DNA of 64,000 bases from Pseudomonas yangonensis (GTDB taxonomy: Bacteria > Pseudomonadota > Gammaproteobacteria > Pseudomonadales > Pseudomonadaceae), in assembly GCF_009932725.1 (NCBI RefSeq), contig NZ_BLJU01000019.1, positions 1-64,000 of the forward strand, written 5' to 3'. The position numbers were made by a program, and so were the translations under genes. Below, piece by piece: positions 34,516 through 42,612 of this stretch (positions within the stretch are counted from its first letter, which is position 1; each line of letters starts with the position of its first letter). The notes below the pieces were generated by a model. That model was not told where the DNA came from. It saw only the letters and a list, made by a program, of their open reading frames with translations, and ran no database searches.

Positions 34516-35625
34516 ATGAGCGCTCCCGTTCAAGCCCTGTTCGCCCCCTTCCGTCTCGGTAACCTGGAGCTGCCGACTCGTGTGGTCATGGCGCCGATGA
34601 CCCGCTCCTTTTCGCCCGGTGGCGTGCCCAATGCCAAGGTCGTCGAGTACTACCGTCGCCGCGCAGCCGCGGGCGTGGGCCTGATCATCACCGAGGGCAC
34701 CACGGTGGGCCACAAGGCGGCCAACGGCTACCCGAACGTGCCGCGTTTCTACGGCGAAGACGCGCTGGCGGGATGGAAGCAGGTGGTCGACGCTGTGCAC
34801 GCCGAAGGTGGCAAGATCGTCCCGCAGCTCTGGCACGTCGGTAACGTGCGTCGCCTGGGCACCGAGCCGGACGCCAACGTGCCCGGCTATGGCCCGATGG
34901 AGAAGGTCAAGGACGGCGAAGTGGTGGTGCATGGCATGACCCAGGCCGACATCGACGAGGTGATCGCCGCCTTTGCTCAGGCTGCGCGCGACGCCAAGGC
35001 CATCGGCATGGATGGCGTGGAGATCCACGGTGCCCACGGCTACCTGATCGACCAGTTCTTCTGGGAGGGCAGCAACCAGCGTAGCGACCAGTACGGTGGC
35101 GACCTGGCAGCGCGTTCGCGTTTCGCCATCGAGCTGATCCAGGCCGTGCGCGCGGCGGTTGGCCCGGACTTCCCGATCATCCTGCGTTACTCGCAGTGGA
35201 AGCAGCAGGACTACACCGCGCGCCTGGTGCAGACCCCGGAGCAGCTGGAGGCCTTCCTCAAGCCGCTGTCCGATGCCGGCGTGGACATTTTCCACTGCTC
35301 CACCCGCCGCTTCTGGGAGCCTGAGTTCGAAGGCAGCGACCTCAACCTGGCCGGCTGGACGCGCAAGCTCACCGGCAAGCCGACCATCACCGTCGGCAGC
35401 GTCGGCCTGGATGGCGAGTTCCTGCAGTTCATGGTCAAGACCGACAAGGTGGCGGCGCCTGCCAGCATCGAGAATCTGCTCGAGCGCCTGAACAGGGAAG
35501 AATTCGATCTGGTTGCCGTGGGGCGTGCGCTGCTGGTCGACCCGGACTGGGCCGTGAAGGTACGTGAAGGCCGCGAGCAGGACATCCTGCCGTTCAGCCG
35601 CGAGGCGCTGACTTCGTTGGCCTGA
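34516..35625 (+). CDS. NADH:flavin oxidoreductase / old yellow enzyme
   Basis: This 369-residue FMN-dependent ene-reductase of the OYE family (NemA/XenA/XenB relatives) reduces activated alkenes, nitroesters or quinones. Family marks are PTRVVMAPMTRSF near the N-terminus, the substrate-binding His pair in HGAHGYLIDQF, and QRSDQYGGDLAARSRF. It is 27 bases downstream of the TetR gene and shares its regulation. Two ATGs are adjacent; the second (34516) has the better spacing to GAGG. Tandem terminators follow. Confidence 0.92.
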   Translation: MSAPVQALFAPFRLGNLELPTRVVMAPMTRSFSPGGVPNAKVVEYYRRRAAAGVGLIITEGTTVGHKAANGYPNVPRFYGEDALAGWKQVVDAVHAEGGKIVPQLWHVGNVRRLGTEPDANVPGYGPMEKVKDGEVVVHGMTQADIDEVIAAFAQAARDAKAIGMDGVEIHGAHGYLIDQFFWEGSNQRSDQYGGDLAARSRFAIELIQAVRAAVGPDFPIILRYSQWKQQDYTARLVQTPEQLEAFLKPLSDAGVDIFHCSTRRFWEPEFEGSDLNLAGWTRKLTGKPTITVGSVGLDGEFLQFMVKTDKVAAPASIENLLERLNREEFDLVAVGRALLVDPDWAVKVREGREQDILPFSREALTSLA

Positions 35626-35638
35626 GCCAGTCACTGCC

Positions 35639-35691
35639 GGGCGTCGCGAACCGACGCCCCGTTTTCAGCCCCGGCACATCGGGGCTTTTTT
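35639..35691 (+). terminator. Tandem terminators after the OYE gene
   Basis: A first stem GGGCGTCG / CGACGCCC (35639-35659) is followed by GTTTT. A second stem AGCCCCG / CGGGGCT (35667-35686) is followed by T6. Confidence 0.9.
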
Positions 35692-35749
35692 ATGTCTGCG
35701 TGTCGGTACGGATGGGCTCAGGTAGAGCGAGTGCAGCTCCCTGGTCTTC

Positions 35750-36946
35750 TCAGTGGCGGCTTTCACCCGCCCTGCGGGCAAGCTCGGGACTGATGCGGGT
35801 TTGAGGCTGCATTGCACTGCGCAGGTGTTGTTCAAATTGCGCGACAATGCCGTCCCAGCTGAGGTGGCTGGCATGGCGGCGGGCGTTGAGGCGGATGCGC
35901 CGCAGCACTTCTGCGTCTGCCAGCAATTCGCAGGCCGCCTCGCAGAAACCGGCTTCATCACCCGGGCGTGCGAGCATGCCGTTGTGGCCATGGTGAATAT
36001 GCTGGGCGGCCGCCGCCTGATCAAACGCCACCACGCCAAGGCTCGAGGCCAAGGCCTCCAGCACCACGTTGCCAAAGGTTTCCGACAGGCTGGGAAACAG
36101 GAACAGGTCGCCCGACGCATAGTGCGTGGCCAGTGCCTCGCCACGTTGCAGACCGCAGAACAGGGCTTCCGGCAGCTGCGCTTGAAGGCTGGCGCGCAGT
36201 GGCCCGTCGCCAACCAAGATCAGGCGCATGCGCCTTTGCGGGTGTGCCTGCTGCAAGGCAGTGTAGGCCTTGACCAGCAGGCCGAGGTTCTTCTCCGCGG
36301 CCAGGCGACCCACATGCAGTACCGCCAGATCATCCGCTTCCAGGCCCCAGCTTGCGCGCAGCTCGTCGCTGCGCCTGCGTGGGTGAAACAGCTGGCTATC
36401 GACGCCGCGGGCGAGCAGGGCCAGGCGTACGAAATCACGGCGCTCGAGATCCACCTGCTGGCCGATACTCGGCACCAGGGTCAGCTGCGTGCGGTTGTGA
36501 AACCAGCGCAGATAATTGGTCATCGCCCGCGTCAACAGGCCGAGGCCGTAGTGCCCGGTGTACTGTTGGAAATTGGTGTGAAAACCGCTGACCACCGGGA
36601 TCGCCAGGCGCCTGGCTGCGCGCAGGGCGGAGAGCCCGAGCGGGCCTTCGGTGGCGATATAGAGCACGTCGGGACGTTGCCGCTGCCAGCGTCTGAGCAG
36701 CTTGTGCAGCGACGACTGACCCCACTGCAGGCCGGGGTAGCCGGGCAGTGGCCAGCCGCGGGTGAGCAGCAGATCATCGTCGGCCACCTGTTGCTGGTCG
36801 ACGTCCTGACGCGGCCGAATCAGCTGCACACGATGGCCGCGCCCGCGCAGGCCGTCGACCAGGCGGCCGAGGGTATTGGCTACGCCATTGATTTCCGGGG
36901 AGAAGGTTTCGCTGATCAGGGCGACATGCAGAGACTGTGCGTTCAT
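35750..36946 (-). CDS. GT4-family glycosyltransferase
   Basis: This 398-residue GT-B glycosyltransferase has an N-terminal acceptor domain (ALISETFSPEINGVANTLGR) and a C-terminal donor domain with VLHVGRLAAEKNLGLLVKAY. The EX7E-type motif lies in SETFGNVVLEALASS. It resembles the diglycosyl/glycosyl-diacylglycerol synthase branch. From memory, P. aeruginosa PA0842, which lies near cysZ and trxB as here, makes glycolipids under phosphate limitation. That function is therefore a reasonable guess but unproven. A plausible alternative is a general sugar transferase for lipids or polysaccharide. Confidence 0.85.
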   Translation of the reverse strand: MNAQSLHVALISETFSPEINGVANTLGRLVDGLRGRGHRVQLIRPRQDVDQQQVADDDLLLTRGWPLPGYPGLQWGQSSLHKLLRRWQRQRPDVLYIATEGPLGLSALRAARRLAIPVVSGFHTNFQQYTGHYGLGLLTRAMTNYLRWFHNRTQLTLVPSIGQQVDLERRDFVRLALLARGVDSQLFHPRRRSDELRASWGLEADDLAVLHVGRLAAEKNLGLLVKAYTALQQAHPQRRMRLILVGDGPLRASLQAQLPEALFCGLQRGEALATHYASGDLFLFPSLSETFGNVVLEALASSLGVVAFDQAAAAQHIHHGHNGMLARPGDEAGFCEAACELLADAEVLRRIRLNARRHASHLSWDGIVAQFEQHLRSAMQPQTRISPELARRAGESRH

Positions 36947-37015
36947 GTATGCAGTCTCCGCCTGTGCGATGTAACAACTGTGACGGTTGGATTGCGGTTT
37001 TGTGATAGGGCGCGG

Positions 37016-37747
37016 CTAGCCGCGCTCGCGTACCCAGAACAGCGTCGCACCGGCCACGGCGGCCGGCATCATCAGGATGTTGAGCCCCGGCACCAGCAGC
37101 GCGGCGTAGGTGATGCCACCGAAGCTCAGGCTCTGCCAGCGCTTCTCGCGCAGCCAGGCGAGCATGTCTTGCCAGCTCATCTTGTTGTTGTCTGCCGGGT
37201 AGTCGATGTATTGCACGGCCATCATCCACACGCCGAACAGCAACCACAGCGGGGCAGCGACCAGGTTCACCACCGGGATGAAACTGAGGATCAGCAGGCC
37301 GATGGCGCGCGGCAGAAAGTAGGCCAGCTTGCGCATCTCGCGACCCATGGTGCGCGGCACCATCGCCGCCAGTTCGCCCCAGCTGAACGGCGGGAAGTGA
37401 TCCTCGCCGCGCGCCACCACCTCGACCTTCTCGGCGAGAAAACCGTTGAATGGCGCGGCGATGATATTGGCCAGCAGGGTGAAGGTGAAGAACACCATCA
37501 GCAGCACCAGCACCACGAACAGCGGCCAGAGAATGTACTGCAGAAAGCTCAGCCAGCTTGGCAGCGTGGGCATGAAGGTATCGACCCAGCCACTGAACTG
37601 CTGCACGGCGAAGCCGATCATGGTGGCGAACAGAATCAGATTGACCGCCAGCGGCAGCAGCACGAACAGGCGCAGGCCGGGGCTGAGGACTAGCCTCAGG
37701 CCTTCTCGCAAATATTGCGGGCCGGACAGAACGGGGGCGGCGGGCAT
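37016..37747 (-). CDS. cysZ: Sulfate transporter CysZ
   Basis: This 243-residue integral membrane protein imports sulfate for cysteine synthesis. It has four strongly hydrophobic segments and the CysZ pattern LANIIAAPFNGFLAEKVE with the downstream IDYPADNNKM. The length agrees with E. coli CysZ (253). It lies upstream of the glycosyltransferase on the same strand, 69 bases apart. Confidence 0.9.
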   Translation of the reverse strand: MPAAPVLSGPQYLREGLRLVLSPGLRLFVLLPLAVNLILFATMIGFAVQQFSGWVDTFMPTLPSWLSFLQYILWPLFVVLVLLMVFFTFTLLANIIAAPFNGFLAEKVEVVARGEDHFPPFSWGELAAMVPRTMGREMRKLAYFLPRAIGLLILSFIPVVNLVAAPLWLLFGVWMMAVQYIDYPADNNKMSWQDMLAWLREKRWQSLSFGGITYAALLVPGLNILMMPAAVAGATLFWVRERG

Positions 37748-38015
37748 GGCGGTCTCCTGACTGGTTGATGCGCGCGACCATACCGACTTCGCGCGCGAGA
37801 CGAAAGTTCAGCCAGGTAGTTGGCTTGGGTCCCGGCGCAATAGGCCGGCTCTATTCGTGGAATTGGCAATGCATATTTCCGCTTCGCCAGCTGCCCCGAT
37901 AGCCTTGCGCACAGCTTCCCTTTTGCGGGGCTCTCATCCTTCAAGCCTTCCCCTAGTGCTTCGAGAGTCCCTTTTTATCTGGCCTGCCGGCCCCCTGGCC
38001 GGCGAGGAGTTAACA

Positions 38016-38963
38016 ATGTCTGTCGTTCGTCACGCCCGTGTCATCATCCTGGGCTCCGGCCCTGCCGGTTACAGCGCAGCCTTGTATGCCGCGCGCGCCA
38101 ATCTGAAGCCGCTGCTGATCACCGGCATCCAGGCGGGTGGTCAACTGACCACCACCACCGAGGTGGACAACTGGCCGGGCGATCCGCACGGGCTGACCGG
38201 GCCGGCGCTGATGCAGCGTATGCAGGAACATGCCGAGCGTTTCGAGACCGAGATCGTCTTCGACCATATCAACGCCGTCGATCTGGCCGGCAAGCCTTTC
38301 ACTCTGGTCGGTGACAGTGGCACTTACAGCTGCGATGCGCTGATCATCGCCACTGGCGCCAGTGCACGGTATCTGGGGCTGCCCAGCGAAGAGGCGTTCA
38401 TGGGGCGTGGCGTATCGGCATGCGCGACCTGCGATGGTTTCTTCTATCGCGGCCGCGAGGTGGCGGTGGTCGGCGGCGGCAATACTGCGGTGGAGGAGGC
38501 GCTGTACCTGGCCAATATCGCCAGCAAAGTCACGTTGATCCATCGTCGCAACGCCTTTCGCGCCGAGAAGATCCTGCAGAACAAGCTGCAGCAGCGGGTG
38601 GCCGAGGGCAGGATCGAGTTGCAGCTCGATGCCGAGGTCGACGAAGTGCTGGGCGATGCCAGCGGCGTCACCGGTGTACGCCTGAAGCAATACGGCGGCG
38701 CCTATCGTGAGCTGAAAGTGGATGGCCTGTTCGTCGCCATCGGCCATACGCCCAATACCAGCCTGTTCGAAGGCCAGCTGGCGCTGAAGGATGGCTACCT
38801 GGTGGTCAATGGCGGGCGCGAGGGCAATGCCACCGCGACCAGCATCCCCGGCGTGTTCGCTGCCGGCGATGTGGCCGACTCGATCTATCGCCAGGCGATC
38901 ACCTCGGCCGGTGCCGGCTGCATGGCGGCGCTGGATGTCGAGCGCTATCTGGAAGGGCTTTGA
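38016..38963 (+). CDS. trxB: Thioredoxin reductase
   Basis: This 315-residue flavoprotein transfers electrons from NADPH to thioredoxin. FAD- and NADPH-binding Rossmann motifs are ILGSGPAGYSAALYAA and VVGGGNTAVEEALYLA. The redox-active pair CATC is at residues 136-139, and the C-terminal FAD segment is GVFAAGDVAD. GAGGAG lies upstream of ATG 38016. The same neighbourhood (glycosyltransferase, cysZ, trxB) occurs in P. aeruginosa with other genes interspersed. Confidence 0.96.
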   Translation: MSVVRHARVIILGSGPAGYSAALYAARANLKPLLITGIQAGGQLTTTTEVDNWPGDPHGLTGPALMQRMQEHAERFETEIVFDHINAVDLAGKPFTLVGDSGTYSCDALIIATGASARYLGLPSEEAFMGRGVSACATCDGFFYRGREVAVVGGGNTAVEEALYLANIASKVTLIHRRNAFRAEKILQNKLQQRVAEGRIELQLDAEVDEVLGDASGVTGVRLKQYGGAYRELKVDGLFVAIGHTPNTSLFEGQLALKDGYLVVNGGREGNATATSIPGVFAAGDVADSIYRQAITSAGAGCMAALDVERYLEGL

Positions 38964-38976
38964 GTTCGATTGCGGC

Positions 38977-39054
38977 TGTAGGAGCGGCTGGGCGGCATTC
39001 CGCTTCAGCCGCGAAAGGGCTGATAAACCTCCCCCGGATTTCATCCGGGCTACG
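38977..39054. repeat. Two different REP units after trxB
   Basis: A TGTAGGAGCGGCTGGGC unit (38977-39015) is a near-copy of part of 33691-33757. It is followed by a CCCGGATTTCATCCGGGCTA unit (39033-39052) of a second family that also occurs at 41643-41704 and 62045-62094. Both lie between convergent trxB and the ATPase gene. Confidence 0.85.
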
Positions 39055-39158
39055 CTGCAGCGGGGCGTGGGAGGGAGTTTCCCGGCATCGATCAAACTCC
39101 CGTACCGATGCAGCCTTAGCCGCGACTTCTAAAGCGCGCCGCTAAAGCACCTCCCGAT

Positions 39159-40340
39159 TCAATCCGGCCAATGCCACGCCGGCTCGTCCAGCATGCCCTG
39201 GCCACGAATGCAGGTCTGGCCGAGCTGCTTGTCCAGCTCCAGAGTGTTGCAGTCGGGGCTTTCCCTGAGCGTGGCGATCAGCCGGCTGGCGTGGGACACG
39301 ACCCACACCTGAGTATTCCGAGAGGCGGCGATGATCAGGCGACCGAGTGCCGGCAGCAGGTCCGGGTGCAGGCTGGTTTCCGGTTCGTTGAGGACCATCA
39401 ATGACGGTGGCCGAGGGGTGAGCAGGGCGGCCACCAGCAGCAGGTAACGCAGCGTGCCGTCGGACAGCTCGGCAGCGCTCAAGGGGCGCAGCAGACCTTC
39501 CTGACGCAGTTCGACGGCGAAGCGCCCGCCGGCCTGAAAATCTATGTGCAGGCGGCTGCCGGGAAAGGCGTCTTCGATGGCGGCATCCAGCGCGGCGCGG
39601 TCGCCGATTTCGCGAATGGTCTGCAGCGCTGCAGCGAGGTCGCGGCCATCGTGGTGCAGCACTGGCGTGCGCGTGCCCAGTTGCGGCTGGCGCGCAGGGG
39701 CGTCGGCATCGCTGCGAAAGTGATCGTAGAAGCGCCAGCGGCGGATGGTTTCGCGCAGCTGGAAAACTTCAGGGCAGCTCGGGTCGTTGCCGACCTGGTC
39801 GAACAGGCTGTCGTAGTTTGGCACGTGCTGGGCCAGTACCTGCCAACTGCGGCCTTCACGCAGGCGCACCAGCGGCCCGCTGCGGTCCACCAGCAGCGAC
39901 GCCGGACGATAACTGGCGCCGGCCCAGATGCACTCGCGCTTGATCTCGGGATCGAGGGAGAAAGCGCTGGGCGTATGGCGATCTTCTCCCGACTTCGAGT
40001 CGGGAAGGCCCAGGGCGATGCTGTAGCCGAAATCTTCACCAATAAAGCCCAGGCGCAGCCGCATTGCGCTCCGCCGTGGGCCTCCTTGCACGGGGACGTC
40101 GCCCTTGAGCATGCGTCGGGAAATCCTCTCCGGCCCGGCCCAGAAACTCGACTCCAGCCCACCTTCGCGGGCCAGTGCGTTGACCACGCCGCCCTGGGCG
40201 GTTTCCGCCAGCAGGCGCAGGGCGCGGTAGAGATTGGACTTGCCGCTGCCGTTGGCGCCGGTGATCAGGTTGAGCCGGCCCAGCGGCAGGATCAGGCTGT
40301 TGATAGAGCGGTAATTGGCAACGGCGAGGGTATGCAGCAC
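39159..40340 (-). CDS. ABC/SMC-type AAA ATPase of unknown function
   Basis: This 393-residue predicted ATPase of the RecF/SMC-like group (AAA_21 type) has Walker A GANGSGKS at 28-35, an ABC-like signature LSDGTLRYLLL, and H-loop WVVSHASRL. The Walker B tail reads LMVLNEPETSLHPDLL, with Asn318 where Asp is usual. No nuclease, TOPRIM or membrane domain is evident. GTG is the only sensible start; AGGATGA lies upstream. It is the third gene of a minus-strand operon with an SDR and a small membrane protein. The role is unknown to me. Confidence 0.8.
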   Translation of the reverse strand: MLHTLAVANYRSINSLILPLGRLNLITGANGSGKSNLYRALRLLAETAQGGVVNALAREGGLESSFWAGPERISRRMLKGDVPVQGGPRRSAMRLRLGFIGEDFGYSIALGLPDSKSGEDRHTPSAFSLDPEIKRECIWAGASYRPASLLVDRSGPLVRLREGRSWQVLAQHVPNYDSLFDQVGNDPSCPEVFQLRETIRRWRFYDHFRSDADAPARQPQLGTRTPVLHHDGRDLAAALQTIREIGDRAALDAAIEDAFPGSRLHIDFQAGGRFAVELRQEGLLRPLSAAELSDGTLRYLLLVAALLTPRPPSLMVLNEPETSLHPDLLPALGRLIIAASRNTQVWVVSHASRLIATLRESPDCNTLELDKQLGQTCIRGQGMLDEPAWHWPD

Positions 40341-40364
40341 GGCGAAGTCATCCTGACGAAAGGA

Positions 40365-40733
40365 TCAGCGGCCATGGCGTGGCGAGAAGGCCAGCCAGGC
40401 CAGCACGGGGTAGCACAGATAATGCAGGCTGAAGAGAAACAGGCCCATGGGGCTGGGCGTGTCCTGCAGGTACATCATGCCCAGTAAACCCAGATACAGC
40501 AGCCCAAGTACGCCGCCATAGAGCAGGATGAAGCGCCAGCGTTCGGCGTTGCTCGGCGCGCGCCCGCATCGCCAGTGAAATACCAGCGCCAGGCCGGCGG
40601 CGATGGCGGCGGCGATCAGCAGGGTGGTGAACACGCCGCCCAGGCGTACGAAGGTGCGTAGCAGCAGATTCAGCACGATGGCCGCGACCACCCCGGCAGC
40701 CGCGTAGTAGCGCAGTTGCAGGCCCTGACTCAC
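40365..40733 (-). CDS. Small polytopic membrane protein, unknown function
   Basis: This 122-residue protein has three to four hydrophobic segments: YYAAAGVVAAIVLNLLL, VFTTLLIAAAIAAGLAL, LLYGGVLGLLYLGLL and a C-terminal LHYLCYPVLAWLAF. It starts with GTG overlapping the SDR stop (GTGA) and ends 24 bases before the ATPase, so the three genes look co-transcribed. I do not recognise a characterised family. Confidence 0.8.
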   Translation of the reverse strand: MSQGLQLRYYAAAGVVAAIVLNLLLRTFVRLGGVFTTLLIAAAIAAGLALVFHWRCGRAPSNAERWRFILLYGGVLGLLYLGLLGMMYLQDTPSPMGLFLFSLHYLCYPVLAWLAFSPRHGR

Positions 40734-41560
40734 AGGTGTTGCACCAGACCGAAGCGTTTGCGCAGCACACGCTCGAGCAGCGCCTTGGGCAGCAGCGTGG
40801 CGAGCAGTGGCAGGGCGCGGCTGCCATTGCCCAGGCGCAGCAAGCGCGGACGGTTGTCGTTCTGTACGGCGGCCAGCAGTTGCGCGGCGAAGTCGCTGGC
40901 CGGGGTCGGGTTGTCCTGCGAGGCCTTGGCGCGGGCGCGGATGCCCTCACGCAGCGGCCACCAGGGCGAGTCCTGGCGGATCAGCGACTCGGCCTGCTGG
41001 CTGGCGCTGGCGCCGAAACTGGAAGCGATGGCGCCCGGCTGCACCTCCATCACCTCGATGGAGAAGGGCGCCAGCTCCATGCGCAGGGCATCGCTCAGTG
41101 CGTGCACTGCGGCCTTGGAGGCGCAATAGGCACCGGCGAAAGGCGTGACCAGCAACGCGGACACGCTGCCGATATTGACCACCAGGCCGCGGCTGCGGCG
41201 CAGCAGCGGAAAGAAGGCGCGGGTGACGCCGACGATGGAAAACACGTTGGTTTCGAACTGCTTGCGCATGGCCTCCACGCCGCCGTCGAGCAGCGGCCCC
41301 ATGGCGCCGTAACCGGCGTTGTTGATCAGCACGTCGAGGCCGCCGATCTCCTCGTTCAGGCGCGCGGCCAGTCGATCCAGAGCCGCGCTGTCGTTGACGT
41401 CCAGTTGCACCGCATGGAAGCCCGCCTGCTCTAGCGCCGCCAGGTCACTGTCCTTGCGCGCCGTGGCCCAGACTGCGTAGCCGCCAGCCTTGAAAGCATC
41501 GGCCAGGGCGCGGCCGATACCGCTGGAGCAACCGGTGATCAGGACGTTGGGTTGAGGCAT
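40730..41560 (-). CDS. SDR-family oxidoreductase
   Basis: This 276-residue classical short-chain dehydrogenase has the NAD(P)-binding TGCSSGIGRAL, structural NNAG (LINNAGYGAMGP), the catalytic Ser region NIGSVSALLV, and the YxxxK-type active site YCASKAAVHAL. An Arg lies close behind the glycine motif (ATARKDSD), which slightly favours NADP. Substrates cannot be deduced. It is the first gene of the SDR/membrane/ATPase operon. Confidence 0.9.
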   Translation of the reverse strand: MPQPNVLITGCSSGIGRALADAFKAGGYAVWATARKDSDLAALEQAGFHAVQLDVNDSAALDRLAARLNEEIGGLDVLINNAGYGAMGPLLDGGVEAMRKQFETNVFSIVGVTRAFFPLLRRSRGLVVNIGSVSALLVTPFAGAYCASKAAVHALSDALRMELAPFSIEVMEVQPGAIASSFGASASQQAESLIRQDSPWWPLREGIRARAKASQDNPTPASDFAAQLLAAVQNDNRPRLLRLGNGSRALPLLATLLPKALLERVLRKRFGLVQHL

Positions 41561-41642
41561 GCGCGGGGCTCCCTGAGACGCGAATGGGCTGCAGCTTAGC
41601 AGGCTTGGCTTGAGGTGATGGCGGACTGTTCGCCTTGATCCC

Positions 41643-41704
41643 GTAGCCCGGATGCAATCCGGGAACAGTCACAGGAAACTTCCCCGGATTTCATCCGGGC
41701 TACG
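41643..41704. repeat. Inverted pair of GTAGCCCGGAT repeats
   Basis: GTAGCCCGGATGCAATCCGG (41643-41662) and CCCGGATTTCATCCGGGCTA (41683-41702) face each other. The latter equals the second unit at 39033-39052. Confidence 0.85.
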
Positions 41705-41729
41705 AAGCGGGCAATGGATGTTGAGTATT

Positions 41730-41796
41730 GTAGGAGCGAGCTCTGCTCGCGAACGCGGTTAACGCGAGAAGCTTCGCGAGCAGAGCTCGCTCCTAC
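41730..41796. repeat. Perfect inverted REP pair (GTAGGAGCGAGCTC family)
   Basis: Two 22-base units (41730-41751 and 41775-41796) are exact inverted complements separated by 23 bases. The pair lies four bases past the stop codon of the following minus-strand gene, where it could act as a terminator or 3'-end stabiliser. Confidence 0.88.
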
Positions 41797-41799
41797 GGA

Positions 41800-42264
41800 T
41801 CATCGGATGAACTTGCCCTGCAGGCGCTCGGCACGAAACTCCAGCGTAGCCGGGCGATAGCCGCTGCGCAGGTCGGGCAGGGGCATGCAGTCGCTCCAGC
41901 TGGCGCCGGGCAGGAGTTCACCGGGGCCACTGTAGCGTGGCGATTCGTAAAGGCGCTGGGCCAGGTTGGTGGCGTTGCCGGGGCGGTAGGCGGCGACTTC
42001 CCAGCGCAGTTCCAGCAGGGCGGCATCGCTGCCGTTCTTCAGATCGATGGCCAGCGGTCGGTCGGCGGGGCAGCGCTGCGGGGCATAGCTCAGGCGCAGT
42101 TCGAGATGGGCGAGGTAACGCTCGTCCCGGCTTTCCTGCCAGATCACCCAGGTGGCCACTAGGCCGAGACCGACCAGCGCGGCCATGGACACCGGTAGCG
42201 CCTTGGTCGGGTAGCGGATCAGCAGAATCAGCCAGGTGATGACGAGTACGACACCGAACAGCAT
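41800..42264 (-). CDS. Conserved membrane protein with periplasmic-type domain
   Basis: This 154-residue protein has two N-terminal membrane segments (MLFGVVLVITWLILLI and ALPVSMAALVGLGLVATWVIW). A soluble region of about 110 residues follows, with beta-rich character and two cysteines (RCPADRP, DCMPLPD) that could form a disulfide. Pseudomonas genomes annotate similar short proteins as multidrug transporters, but nothing in the sequence supports transport. The function is unknown. Confidence 0.78.
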   Translation of the reverse strand: MLFGVVLVITWLILLIRYPTKALPVSMAALVGLGLVATWVIWQESRDERYLAHLELRLSYAPQRCPADRPLAIDLKNGSDAALLELRWEVAAYRPGNATNLAQRLYESPRYSGPGELLPGASWSDCMPLPDLRSGYRPATLEFRAERLQGKFIR

Positions 42265-42612
42265 GAGGGCAGCCCTTTTGGAAGTCTGCGCTCATCCTAC
42301 ACAAGGTGCTTGGTCAGGGTAACCGCGTGGGCTGTCGCAGGGTGTGACAGCTTCCTTCGCCTGGCGGGAAGGGGAGGTGGGGAAAGCAGAGCCTTCAATG
42401 CCGTAGGCGTCTTCTGCCCTCTCCCCCAACCCCTCTCCCATAAATGGGAGAGGGGAGCTCACTGCGTATGCCCCGGATTTGCGGTTGAGCAGGTTGTCAG
42501 CCACTAAGAGAGCTTTGCGGACAAGTCCGCTCCCACTACCTGAGTGCTGTCAGCCACCTGTGTAGGCCATGGCACCCGTGGGAGCGGACTCGTTCGCGAT
42601 CGCTACCGGGCG
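42265..42612. other. Repeat-rich intergenic region before the end of algA
   Basis: These 348 bases hold no convincing gene. They contain the inverted 43-base C/T-rich repeat (42416-42458) and a facing pair GTCCGCTCCCAC (42526-42537) / GTGGGAGCGGAC (42578-42589), remnants of the GTGGGAGCGG REP family. The pair sits 24 bases beyond the algA stop codon and could terminate or protect the alginate transcript. Confidence 0.75.
42416..42458. repeat. Dispersed C/T-rich palindromic repeat, copy B
   Basis: This is the inverted copy of 5401-5443, 42 of 43 bases identical, with the same palindromic arms. It is not flanked by the terminal repeats seen around copy A. Confidence 0.85.

Noticed and set aside
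36976..36998. PHO-box-like pair (TGTAAC and CTGTGAC) upstream of the glycosyltransferase
   Set aside because: The two half-sites start 9 bases apart instead of the 11 needed for a PhoB tandem site.
41643..41796. CRISPR-like cluster of repeats
   Set aside because: The repeats are inverted REP units of two families, not regularly spaced direct repeats, and there are no cas genes.
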